Shown here piece by piece: positions 1 to 6,340 of a DNA stretch of 9,093 bases. How positions within the stretch are numbered: position 1 is the first letter of the stretch; each line of letters opens with the position of its first letter. Under the pieces are notes generated by a model, which worked only from the letters and a program-made list of their open reading frames with translations, ran no database searches and had not been told where the DNA came from. A program made the translations under genes and the position numbers. The DNA comes from Rhodothermaceae bacterium (lineage in GTDB: Bacteria > Bacteroidota > Rhodothermia > Rhodothermales > Rubricoccaceae): NCBI GenBank assembly GCA_013003465.1, contig JABDIZ010000420.1, positions 1-9,093 of the forward strand, written 5' to 3'.

Positions 1-218
1 GTCAGGCCCGCGACGTGGTAGGCGACATCCACACCGTCCATCGCTTCCCGAAGCGCTCGCTCCTCGAAGAGATCGCCGTGGAAGAACGCCACATTGAGGC
101 CGCTGAGCCATTTAGGATCGTTGCGAACGAGGGCGTGCACCTCGTAACCCTTCGCCAGCAGTGCTTCCACGAGGTGGCTGCCGACGAATCCCGTCCCGCC
201 GGTTACAAACGCCTTCAC
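1..218 (-). CDS. NAD(P)-dependent epimerase/dehydratase, extended SDR (partial, N-terminus only)
   Basis: The first 72 residues of a nucleotide-binding oxidoreductase or sugar-epimerase-type enzyme are visible; the rest lies beyond the left edge. The reading starts at a GTG (complement of CAC at 216-218) and opens MKAFVTGGTGFVGSHL, which holds the extended-SDR dinucleotide motif TGxxGxxG at residues 6-13. An Arg just after the second strand (HALVR, residue 32) is often linked to NADP(H) preference. Gly48-Asp49 and the AYHVAGL segment near residues 66-72 match the third and fourth strands of the Rossmann fold. The substrate cannot be told: the catalytic YxxxK and substrate pocket are off the window. 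Members range from UDP-sugar epimerases to dihydroflavonol-reductase-like enzymes. The GTG start overlaps the rlmD stop as GTGA, which fixes the start and suggests translational coupling. Confidence 0.9.
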   Translation of the reverse strand, partial: MKAFVTGGTGFVGSHLVEALLAKGYEVHALVRNDPKWLSGLNVAFFHGDLFEERALREAMDGVDVAYHVAGL

Positions 219-1684
219 GCCGGGACGAGCTTGATTACGTTCTCGATGTGGTGCGTGTGGGGGAAGAGATCCACGGGCTGGATCGCCTCGATGCGGTAGC
301 CTGCCGCGGTGGTGTCCATGAGCCGCTTGAGATCCATCGCCTGCGTCTGCGGGTTGCAGCTTACGTAGACGATCCGCTCAGGGCGCAACGCGGCGACCTG
401 CTCCACCACCTTCGGATGCATCCCGGCACGCGGCGGGTCGATGATCAGCACGTCCGGGTGTCTGTGTTCTTCGACGAAGGCGGGCGTGAACAGCTCCAGC
501 ATGTCGCCCGCGACGAAGGTGCAGTTGTCGACGCCGTTGGCTTCAGCGTTCGCTCGAGCGTTCTGGACAGCTTCCTCTATCAGCTCGACACCCACGACAC
601 GCTTCACCTGGTTGGCGACGGTGAGCGAAATGGTACCTGCTCCGCAGTAGAGATCGTAAACGAGGTCGTCCGGCTTGAAGTCAGCGAACTCAACGACTAC
701 GTCATAGAGGCGCTCAGCCTGCTTGGTGTTGGTCTGGAAGAAGGCGTTGGGCGCGATCTCGAAGGTGTAGTCGCCCATCCGGTCGTGCACGACGCCGGAG
801 CCGAAGACGGTGTGCATCGCCTCGCCATAGGCCGTCTGCGCGACGCCCGTGTTGACGGTATTGATGAGTGTCGTGACCTCGGGGAAGTCCGCACGGAGCC
901 AGTCTGAAAACGCCGCCATCCGCTCAGCGTCGTAGCCGTTCGTGACAAGCACGACCATGCGCTCGTCGGTGTGGGCAGGCGTGCGAATGACAAGGTGGCG
1001 CAGGAAACCTGTGTGGTTGCGCGCGTGCCAGGGCTCCCAGCCGTGCTCCTTCGCGAAGGCCCGGACGCCGTTGACAAGCCGCGCGCTCCACTCGGACTGG
1101 AGGTAGCAGGCCTTGAGGTCGAGCACCTTGTCGAAGCGGCCGGGCACGTGCAGGCCGAGGGCGAAGGTCTTGTCGAGCGTCTCGCCGGAGGCGATCTCCC
1201 AGTCGGTCAGCCAGCGCTGCGCGGCGAAGGAGAACTCCATCTTGTTGCGGTAGAAGTAGATGCCGCTCGTGTCTTCCGCGCCGAGCGTCGGACGCACCTC
1301 CACGCCGAGGGCCTCCAGATCGAGCCCGCCGGTGTGCGCCAGCGCTTCGGCGACCGCCTGCTGCTTCATATCGAGTTGCGCCTCGTACTCCACATGCTGC
1401 CACTTGCAGCCGCCGCAGGCCGCGAAGTACTCGCAGCGCGGCTCCGTCCGCAGGTCGCTCGGCTCTAGCACCTCCAACAGCCGCGCCTCGGCGAACGATT
1501 TCTTCCGCTTGAACACCTTCGCGCGGACGCGGTCGCCCGGTACGGCGCCCGCCACGAAGACGACGTAGCCGTCGAGCCGCGCGAGCGACTTGCCGCGGTC
1601 GGCGAATTTTTCCAGGGTCAGTTCGATCTCGGCGCCGCGCTTGAGGCGCGGCCGAGTGGGCGGGGCAGAGTTGGGCGTTTCCAT
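215..1684 (-). CDS. rlmD: 23S rRNA (uracil(1939)-C5)-methyltransferase RlmD
   Basis: This is a SAM-dependent RNA m5U methyltransferase of the TrmA/RlmC/RlmD family, which in its best-known member modifies U1939 of 23S rRNA. Numbered from the ATG at 1682-1684 (489 residues), a TRAM RNA-binding domain spans about 16-74. The 4Fe-4S ligands are Cys84, Cys90, Cys93 (CX5CX2C) and probably Cys193. QTN at 317-319 precedes the Rossmann methyltransferase. SAM motif I is LVYDLYCGAGT near 341-351, and IIDPPRAGMHP lies near 414-424. The nucleophilic Cys443 sits in VYVSCNPQT and the general-base Glu481 in HHIENV. All expected catalytic residues are present. A GTG at 1736-1738 would add 18 residues (507 in total) and lie 9 bp after the upstream stop. 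I prefer the ATG because the extra residues precede the TRAM domain and look unconserved; neither start has a clear ribosome-binding site. RlmC or RlmCD specificity cannot be excluded by eye. Confidence 0.95.
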   Translation of the reverse strand: METPNSAPPTRPRLKRGAEIELTLEKFADRGKSLARLDGYVVFVAGAVPGDRVRAKVFKRKKSFAEARLLEVLEPSDLRTEPRCEYFAACGGCKWQHVEYEAQLDMKQQAVAEALAHTGGLDLEALGVEVRPTLGAEDTSGIYFYRNKMEFSFAAQRWLTDWEIASGETLDKTFALGLHVPGRFDKVLDLKACYLQSEWSARLVNGVRAFAKEHGWEPWHARNHTGFLRHLVIRTPAHTDERMVVLVTNGYDAERMAAFSDWLRADFPEVTTLINTVNTGVAQTAYGEAMHTVFGSGVVHDRMGDYTFEIAPNAFFQTNTKQAERLYDVVVEFADFKPDDLVYDLYCGAGTISLTVANQVKRVVGVELIEEAVQNARANAEANGVDNCTFVAGDMLELFTPAFVEEHRHPDVLIIDPPRAGMHPKVVEQVAALRPERIVYVSCNPQTQAMDLKRLMDTTAAGYRIEAIQPVDLFPHTHHIENVIKLVPA

Positions 1685-1747
1685 AGAGCTGTCTGAAGCG
1701 CAGAACGGCGCCGCGTTCCGTCCCCGTAGAACCTTCACCGCCGCCGC

Positions 1748-2326
1748 CTAGCCAAGCAGCAGGGCTGGATCGGAGGGCTGCGTGGAGGCAAACCCCGGCA
1801 TCTGCTGATGCGCCTCCCGAAGCGTTCGGCGAAGTAGCTCGTCGCGGGCGGCCAGGCGCTGGCCTATGGCGACGATGGTCATCAGGCCTACCTTGGGCTC
1901 ACGTTTGAGGAAGGTGCGGAAGTCGGTGCGAAAGAGCCCAAGCACCCCGGTCTCATGAAGCGCCTCGGCCGTTTCGGTACGGCGGAAGTCGCCGAGCAGC
2001 GCTGTCTCGCCGATGACGGCTCCTGGCCCTTCCCGACTCAGTTCGTCTTCCGTGCCCTCAGCGCAGAGCCGCAGCACGCCCTCCTGCACGATGTAAAGCC
2101 CGACCGCCGGATCCCCTTGCGCGTACAGGGTCTCGCCCTGCGCATACCGCCGCTCATGCACGAGATCCGCCAGCGCCAGCAGCGCCGGACGCGCGAACCG
2201 AGCGAAGAGCGCCGTCGTCCCCAGCAGATCGGCGATCTGCGCACGGCGCGGATGCTCAGGCTGCTGGAGCACTGCGCGGGCACGCTGAGCGAGTGCAGGC
2301 GGGAGACGGTCGAGAAGCGAGGGCAT
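1748..2326 (-). CDS. Cyclic nucleotide-binding domain protein without DNA-binding domain
   Basis: This encodes a Crp/cNMP-type sensor fold of 192 residues counted from the ATG at 2324-2326. An N-terminal helical part (LLDRLPPALAQRARAVLQQ) leads into the beta-barrel at about residues 38-135. GETLYAQGDPAVGLYIVQEG is the typical first half of the fold. A phosphate-binding cassette, GETALLGDFRR, lies near 106-116 with the expected Gly-Glu and Arg, so ligand binding looks possible. After the barrel comes a helix (GQRLAARDELLRRTLREAH) and a short tail; there is no helix-turn-helix, so it is not a standard Crp/Fnr regulator. It could bind a cyclic nucleotide and act through a protein partner. A GTG at 2405-2407 would add 27 Arg/Ser/Pro-rich residues and is less likely. 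It lies 63 bp upstream of rlmD on the same strand and is divergent from the hybrid kinase. The true ligand and partner are unknown. Confidence 0.85.
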   Translation of the reverse strand: MPSLLDRLPPALAQRARAVLQQPEHPRRAQIADLLGTTALFARFARPALLALADLVHERRYAQGETLYAQGDPAVGLYIVQEGVLRLCAEGTEDELSREGPGAVIGETALLGDFRRTETAEALHETGVLGLFRTDFRTFLKREPKVGLMTIVAIGQRLAARDELLRRTLREAHQQMPGFASTQPSDPALLLG

Positions 2327-2357
2327 CGGGGACCGAGGCCGAGGGGATGAGGAGCGA

Positions 2358-2375
2358 CGAGGTAGGGGTACCTCG
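2358..2375 (-). promoter_or_regulatory. Hairpin in the probable leader of the cNMP-protein gene
   Basis: A perfect inverted repeat has arms CGAGGTA (2358-2364) and TACCTCG (2369-2375) around a 4-nt loop (GGGG on plus, CCCC on minus). It ends 31 bp upstream of the preferred start at 2326, so it could fold in the 5' untranslated mRNA of the minus-strand gene or act as a DNA site. There is no T-run after it, so it is not a terminator. Its function is inferred from position only. Confidence 0.4.
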
Positions 2376-2397
2376 CTACAGAACGGGTCCGAAGATA

Positions 2398-2409
2398 CGG
2401 TGCGCACCG
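2398..2409. promoter_or_regulatory. 12-bp perfect palindrome, possible operator
   Basis: CGGTGCGCACCG is a perfect 12-bp palindrome in the divergent region, about 70-80 bp upstream of the cNMP-protein start. A dyad of this size could bind a dimeric regulator. It also contains the alternative GTG start at 2405-2407, so it would be coding if the longer form of the protein were real. In GC-rich DNA such palindromes also occur by chance, so confidence is low. Confidence 0.3.
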
Positions 2410-2481
2410 AATCCCCCTACGGGCGTCACCCACTCCGGCGCGCCTTTTGTCGGGTGTGCAAACGCGGCAATCCGCCCCGTT

Positions 2482-2493
2482 TAAGCGCCGCGT
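2482..2493 (+). repeat. Direct repeat copy 1 (TAAGCGCCGCGT)
   Basis: This is the first copy of an exact 12-bp direct repeat in the non-coding region upstream of the hybrid kinase. The second copy is at 2568-2579, 86 bp away start to start. Identity stops at both edges of the 12-mer. A pair of identical sites upstream of a signalling gene resembles response-regulator or activator binding sites, but no regulator can be named. Confidence 0.5.
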
Positions 2494-2539
2494 AGGCCTG
2501 CGTCTCGGCAGAGGCGCCGGTTCGCAATGCGCCTGGCAC

Positions 2540-2552
2540 GGTAAATATTACC
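2540..2552. promoter_or_regulatory. AT-rich inverted repeat, candidate operator or promoter element
   Basis: GGTAA (2540-2544), a 3-bp ATA spacer and TTACC (2548-2552) form an inverted repeat in the only AT-rich island of this GC-rich intergenic region. It lies 51-64 bp before the kinase ATG. Position and composition fit a promoter core or operator; TATTAC at 2546-2551 could serve as a -10 box, with a weak TTCGCA at 2521-2526 at a long 19-bp spacing. No good match to the Bacteroidota TAnnTTTG box is seen. Confidence 0.35.
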
Positions 2553-2561
2553 CGCCGGATT

Positions 2562-2596
2562 GGAGGCTAAGCGCCGCGTTGTTTCCGCCAGCCTCC
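2562..2596 (+). promoter_or_regulatory. Terminator-like leader hairpin directly before the hybrid kinase gene
   Basis: Arms GGAGGCT (2562-2568) and AGCCTCC (2590-2596) pair perfectly over 7 bp around a 21-nt loop and are followed at once by TTTT (2597-2600). The ATG at 2604 comes 7 bp after the stem. The shape resembles a short intrinsic terminator or attenuator. The 5' arm holds GGAGG, a Shine-Dalgarno-like sequence too far from the ATG to serve it directly, and the loop contains most of direct-repeat copy 2. A role in transcription or translation control is inferred, not shown. Confidence 0.4.
2568..2579 (+). repeat. Direct repeat copy 2 (TAAGCGCCGCGT)
   Basis: This is the second exact copy of the 12-mer at 2482-2493. 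Its first base is the last base of the leader hairpin's 5' arm and the rest falls in the hairpin loop, so protein binding at the DNA and folding of the RNA would involve the same bases. It ends 24 bp before the kinase start codon. Confidence 0.5.
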
Positions 2597-2603
2597 TTTT
2601 CTG

Positions 2604-5600
2604 ATGCCTACTTCCCCGGCTCCGCTCAACCTCAAGCTGTACCGGGTGCTGCTGCTCGTGGGCGGCATCGTGGTGATTGCCTTTGGCCCGCTCTACCGCG
2701 TGGCCGAGCCGAGCATCGCCGACCCGATCTGGTTCCGCCTCGGCATTGGCCTGGCCTGCCTCTCGCTCGTCGCGCTGTCGTTCCTGAGCGACTGGTTCAA
2801 GAAGAACGCGCTCGTCGGCATCTACTCGCTGTTCTACCTCGTCTCGGCGTGGCAGGTCTGGCTGACGTACCTGAACGAGCTCTCGGTCAACACCACGTTC
2901 GGGATGATGCTGGTCATCTTCGGCTGCTCCGTCGGTTTCCGCCGCCCGAGCCATCTGGCGTGGTATTCCGCGATTGTCGTGACTGCGACGACCGTCGTAG
3001 CCTTCGCCGTGGAGGCGCCCGAGATCTCGCGGACGACGTACCTCGCCACGCTCAGCGCCATCGCAGTGCTCGGCTACTTCGTGCTGCGCTCCCGCCTGGA
3101 GATGGTGGATTCGCTGCGCGAGGCGATGGAAGCCTCGTCGGTGGCAGCCAAGGCCAAGAGCGAGTTCCTCGCCACGATGAGTCACGAGATCCGCACGCCG
3201 ATGAATGGCGTGATCGGGATGACGAGCCTACTCTCCGATACGGAACTCACCGACGAGCAGCGCGACTACGTTGATACTATCCGCGTCTCGGGCGAGAGCC
3301 TGCTCACCATCATCAACGACATCCTCGACTTCTCGAAGATCGAGGCTGACAAGATCGAGCTCGAAGAGCAGCCGTTCGAACTGCGGCAGTGCTTCGAGGA
3401 AGCGCTCGACCTGCTCACCCAGAAGGCGGCCGAGAAGCAGCTCGAACTGGCCTACACTATCGGCGACGACGTGCCGGAGGCCGTTCTGGGTGATGTGACG
3501 CGCCTGCGCCAGGTGCTCGTCAACCTGCTGGGCAACGCCGTCAAGTTCACCGAGCAGGGCGAGGTCGTCATCGGCGTCGAGAGCAAATCGGTGCGCGGCA
3601 CGGGCGGCCAGAAGGTCCACGAGTTGGAATTCAGCGTCCGCGACACGGGCATCGGCATCCCCGCAGAGCGCCTCGACCGCCTCTTCCAGTCGTTCAGCCA
3701 GATCGACTCGTCCACGACGCGCAAGTACGGCGGTACCGGCCTCGGGCTCGCCATCAGCCGCCGCCTCGCCGAATTGATGGGCGGGACGATGTGGGTCGAG
3801 AGCCAGTTGGGCGTCGGCTCGACGTTTTTCTTCACCGTGCTCGTCAATGAGGCTGAGATGCCGGAGCGCGAGTCGCTCCGGGGCGTGCAGCCCGTACTTG
3901 AAGGCAAGCGCGTGCTCATCGTGGACGACAACGAGACCAACCGCAAGATCCTCTACAAGCAGACGCAGAACTGGGGCATGATCCCCACCTCGTGCGCCTC
4001 GGGCCCCGAAGCCCTCGACTGGCTCGAACGCGGCAACGAATACGACATGGCGCTGCTTGACATGCAGATGCCCGAGATGGACGGGTTGGAGCTCGCCGAA
4101 GAGTTACGGGCCCGCCCGTCGGTCCGCGAGCACCCGCTCATCATGCTCTCCTCGATCGGCCATCGCGTGCGCGCTGGCGGCGTCCTCGATGCCGTGCTGA
4201 CCAAGCCGATCAAGCAGACGCAACTCTATGAGGTGCTGCTCACGGCCGCCAGCACGCAGGAGCGGATCCGCCAGATGCCGCCGGATTGGACGGCGCCGCA
4301 CCCATCGGCCCCCAGCGAGTTCGCCCCCGACCTTCCGCTGGAGCCTTCGGCGTACTGGGAAGGCAACGAGGCCCCCGCGGAGGAGTCCGAGGCGTTCGTC
4401 TCCCCGTTCCTCCAGCCCGAAACAGAGGAACCCGCCTCGGCCAAGATTGCCCCACCCACGGTGCAGGAGCCGGAGCGGCCGCCACTGCGCATCCTCCTCG
4501 CCGAGGACAACGCCGTCAACCAGAAGGTTGCCCTCGGTATTCTGAAAGGCTTTGGCTACAACGCCGTTGTGGCAGCCAACGGCCATGAGGTGCTGCAAGC
4601 CCTCGAACTGGCCGACTACGACGTGGTCCTGATGGATGTGCAGATGCCGGAGATGGACGGGCTCGAAGCGACCCGCCACATCCGACAGCGTATGCCGCGC
4701 GAGAAGCGCCCCCGCATCGTCGCGATGACGGCCAACGCGATGCAGGGCGACCGCGAGCGCTGCCTCGACGCAGGCATGGACGACTATCTGCCGAAACCCG
4801 TCCGCCACGAAGACCTCGCGACGGTGCTCGACCGCTGCGCGCAGATCGCGCTCAACCGGCGTCCGCAGGAAGAAGCCAAGGAGCCCGAGCCTCCACCGGT
4901 AGTCGTCTCTCCCACCGAACGCACGGCGCGCTCCCTCGATCTCAACTCCTTGATCGGGCCGAAGGCTGCGCCGAAGCCGGAAGAGGCCGAAGCCCCAGCC
5001 GCAGAAGCCCCGACCGCACCGGAACCGTCCACACCCCCCGTCTCTGAGCCCGCGATGCCCCCGGCCGCGGCACCTCCGGCGATGCCGATGGCGCCACCGC
5101 CGGTAGCGCCCGCAGCACCGCCCTCCGAGCCCGTGGAAGAAGACCGGCCGATCGCGCCGCTGGAAGCCGTACCGGCTGATCTGGACCCCCGTTCTGCGGA
5201 GACGCCCGCGGCTGAACCCGCGCCCGCTACCGAGCCAGAGGCTGCTGCTGCACCGCCGTCAGCCTTTGCGCTGCCGCCCAGTGCCCCGGTCATCACCTCA
5301 ATCATTGAGCCTACCCAGGCTGAAGGAGAAGCGGCTCCCGAGCCGGAGCCTGCACGGGAACCCGAACCGACCGCCCCGCCACCCGCGCTGGACTCGACTG
5401 AAGTGGAAACACGCGCCCGCGCTATCCACGCTCACCTGCGCACGCTCACCGGCGTGGACGACATGGGCTTCGTTGAGGAGGTTCTCACCAGCTACCTCCG
5501 CGCCGACCACCTCCTACTGAACCAGATTGTGGAAGGCCACGCGCAGGGCGATGCCACCATCGTGAGCAAAGCCGTCCACAAGCTGAAGTCATCCAGCGGC

Positions 5601-5804
5601 ATCCTGGGCGCAACCGATCTGGCCGCGCGCTGCGCCGATCTGGAACAGCACGCGCGCGCTGGCCACCTTGCAGGGACGGAGGACCTTGTCGCCGGCATCG
5701 TGCATGACGTGCACCAGTTCCACGGTGTCGCCGAGCGCTCGCTCGTCCTCGTCCATGACCTGCGAGGCGGCGGGGAAGCGGCGCTGGAAGACGTGGCTGC
5801 CTGA
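2604..5804 (+). CDS. Membrane hybrid sensor histidine kinase with two receiver domains and C-terminal HPt
   Basis: This 1066-residue protein carries a complete phosphorelay in one chain at the inner membrane. About six hydrophobic helices (residues 12-30, 43-61, 70-90, 97-111, 117-137, 143-161) form an N-terminal sensor of no family I recognise, with no PAS or HAMP domain. HisKA follows with the phospho-acceptor His194 in SHEIRTPMNGV. HATPase_c has an N-box (Asn307, Asn311), DTGIGIP at 347-353 and GGTGLGL at 376-382. Receiver 1 (about 435-548) has Asp441/Asp442, phospho-acceptor Asp486, Ser516 or Ser517 and Lys534. Receiver 2 (about 628-748) has Glu634/Asp635, Asp678, Thr709 and Lys731. A low-complexity Pro/Ala/Glu linker covers about 752-932. 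HPt follows, with His992 in VHKLKSSSGILGA. All catalytic residues are present, but there is no DNA-binding or enzymatic output, so phosphate must pass to an unlinked regulator. The architecture resembles BarA/TorS/ArcB-type kinases. The start is the first ATG before the first helix; no ribosome-binding site is evident. Confidence 0.96.
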   Translation: MPTSPAPLNLKLYRVLLLVGGIVVIAFGPLYRVAEPSIADPIWFRLGIGLACLSLVALSFLSDWFKKNALVGIYSLFYLVSAWQVWLTYLNELSVNTTFGMMLVIFGCSVGFRRPSHLAWYSAIVVTATTVVAFAVEAPEISRTTYLATLSAIAVLGYFVLRSRLEMVDSLREAMEASSVAAKAKSEFLATMSHEIRTPMNGVIGMTSLLSDTELTDEQRDYVDTIRVSGESLLTIINDILDFSKIEADKIELEEQPFELRQCFEEALDLLTQKAAEKQLELAYTIGDDVPEAVLGDVTRLRQVLVNLLGNAVKFTEQGEVVIGVESKSVRGTGGQKVHELEFSVRDTGIGIPAERLDRLFQSFSQIDSSTTRKYGGTGLGLAISRRLAELMGGTMWVESQLGVGSTFFFTVLVNEAEMPERESLRGVQPVLEGKRVLIVDDNETNRKILYKQTQNWGMIPTSCASGPEALDWLERGNEYDMALLDMQMPEMDGLELAEELRARPSVREHPLIMLSSIGHRVRAGGVLDAVLTKPIKQTQLYEVLLTAASTQERIRQMPPDWTAPHPSAPSEFAPDLPLEPSAYWEGNEAPAEESEAFVSPFLQPETEEPASAKIAPPTVQEPERPPLRILLAEDNAVNQKVALGILKGFGYNAVVAANGHEVLQALELADYDVVLMDVQMPEMDGLEATRHIRQRMPREKRPRIVAMTANAMQGDRERCLDAGMDDYLPKPVRHEDLATVLDRCAQIALNRRPQEEAKEPEPPPVVVSPTERTARSLDLNSLIGPKAAPKPEEAEAPAAEAPTAPEPSTPPVSEPAMPPAAAPPAMPMAPPPVAPAAPPSEPVEEDRPIAPLEAVPADLDPRSAETPAAEPAPATEPEAAAAPPSAFALPPSAPVITSIIEPTQAEGEAAPEPEPAREPEPTAPPPALDSTEVETRARAIHAHLRTLTGVDDMGFVEEVLTSYLRADHLLLNQIVEGHAQGDATIVSKAVHKLKSSSGILGATDLAARCADLEQHARAGHLAGTEDLVAGIVHDVHQFHGVAERSLVLVHDLRGGGEAALEDVAA

Positions 5805-5809
5805 CTCCC

Positions 5810-5865
5810 GCCCTCGTGATCCTCGACTGGCGAGGGCTGTGTCCTATTCTGGGGCATGGCCCTCG
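5810..5865 (+). promoter_or_regulatory. Competing hairpins after the hybrid kinase gene
   Basis: GCCCTCG at 5810-5816 pairs perfectly with CGAGGGC at 5831-5837 (7 bp, 14-nt loop). The same CGAGGGC can instead pair with a second GCCCTCG at 5859-5865 (21-nt loop). The two folds exclude each other. The first begins 5 bp after the kinase stop codon, so it may protect the mRNA 3' end or end transcription weakly, but no T-run follows either stem. An attenuator-like switch ahead of the downstream small gene is possible but speculative. Confidence 0.35.
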
Positions 5866-6039
5866 TCACATTTCGAGATCCGCTGTCTCAACACGATTCT
5901 GGACACCCGCGGTGCCGAGTTTGGCGACGGAATCCGGCGCGTTCGCGTGCCAATCCCCCTTCTCTGAGCGCTTCAGGCAATCCTGGAGCCGTGCTTGACG
6001 ATGTACTGAGTGTCTCCTCGACTTCGTCCCCCCACTCGA
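5866..6039. other. Non-coding gap between hybrid kinase and small orphan gene
   Basis: With the hairpin region just before it, this makes a gap of about 235 bp. The overlapping reading frames lack consistent codon bias and protein-like sequence. I see no tRNA fold and no mobile-element ends. A TTGACG at 5995-6000 could be a -35-like hexamer, but no matching -10 box lies at the right distance. At 6001-6009 there is a two-codon reading frame (ATG TAC TGA) that abuts an alternative GTG start at 6010 for the next gene. The small gene's promoter presumably lies here. Confidence 0.4.
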
Positions 6040-6321
6040 ATGTCTGTTCCTGCCTCTCCCCTCGCTCCGCGCACGCTCCGCCCGGTCCCGATCAATCTGG
6101 TCTTCCAGCACCGCGGCTTCCAGTTTCGTGTTGCTCGCGCCGAAGGCCGCTTTGGCCCTCAATCGTTCCGCTATATGATTAACCACCTCGGCGCCACGCT
6201 GCATCAGTCCGCTGCTGACTTCGGCTCGGCCGAGTCGGCTGACCGCGCGGCCCGCCGGTTCATTGATGACGCGCTGGGCTCGTTTGCGTACGCCTACGAG
6301 CATCTCGACGCCGACTGCTAA
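6040..6321 (+). CDS. Small hypothetical protein, about 93 residues
   Basis: I do not recognise a family. From the ATG at 6040-6042 the protein has a Pro/Arg-rich start and then a compact, mixed-composition body: VFQHRGFQFRVARAEG looks like two beta strands, and SADRAARRFIDDALGSFAYAY like an amphipathic helix. That layout suggests a small single alpha/beta domain. There is no signal peptide or membrane segment, and the only cysteine is the last residue. Coding is supported by strong G/C preference at third positions through the body (runs ending GCC, GAC, CGC, CTC), a TAA stop, and an intrinsic terminator 19 bp later. A GTG at 6010-6012 would add 10 residues; neither start has a ribosome-binding site. 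It lies 235 bp after the hybrid kinase on the same strand and converges with the Omp85 gene, so it is probably transcribed on its own. No function is assigned. Confidence 0.65.
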   Translation: MSVPASPLAPRTLRPVPINLVFQHRGFQFRVARAEGRFGPQSFRYMINHLGATLHQSAADFGSAESADRAARRFIDDALGSFAYAYEHLDADC

Positions 6322-6340
6322 TTCTCTGGCTGCACCGCCT

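Noticed and set aside
161..907. Plus-strand open frame of 248 codons opposite rlmD
   Set aside because: It is antisense to a gene with all catalytic motifs intact, and its sequence is Arg/Val/Asp-rich with no recognisable domain. It is a shadow of GC-rich coding on the other strand.
2327..2407. 27-residue N-terminal extension of the cNMP-binding protein from a GTG
   Set aside because: The extra residues are Arg/Ser/Pro-rich, cover two inverted repeats and precede the first helix of the fold, so they are more likely leader than protein.
4784..5305. Minus-strand Gly/Ala/Ser-rich frame opposite the kinase linker
   Set aside because: It is the reverse reading of the Pro/Ala/Glu linker. Low complexity on one strand produces a matching low-complexity frame on the other.
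4981..5390. Possible tandem repeat in the kinase linker
   Set aside because: The stretch is biased to Pro, Ala and Glu codons, but I could find no fixed repeat unit at DNA or protein level, so it is low complexity rather than a tandem repeat.
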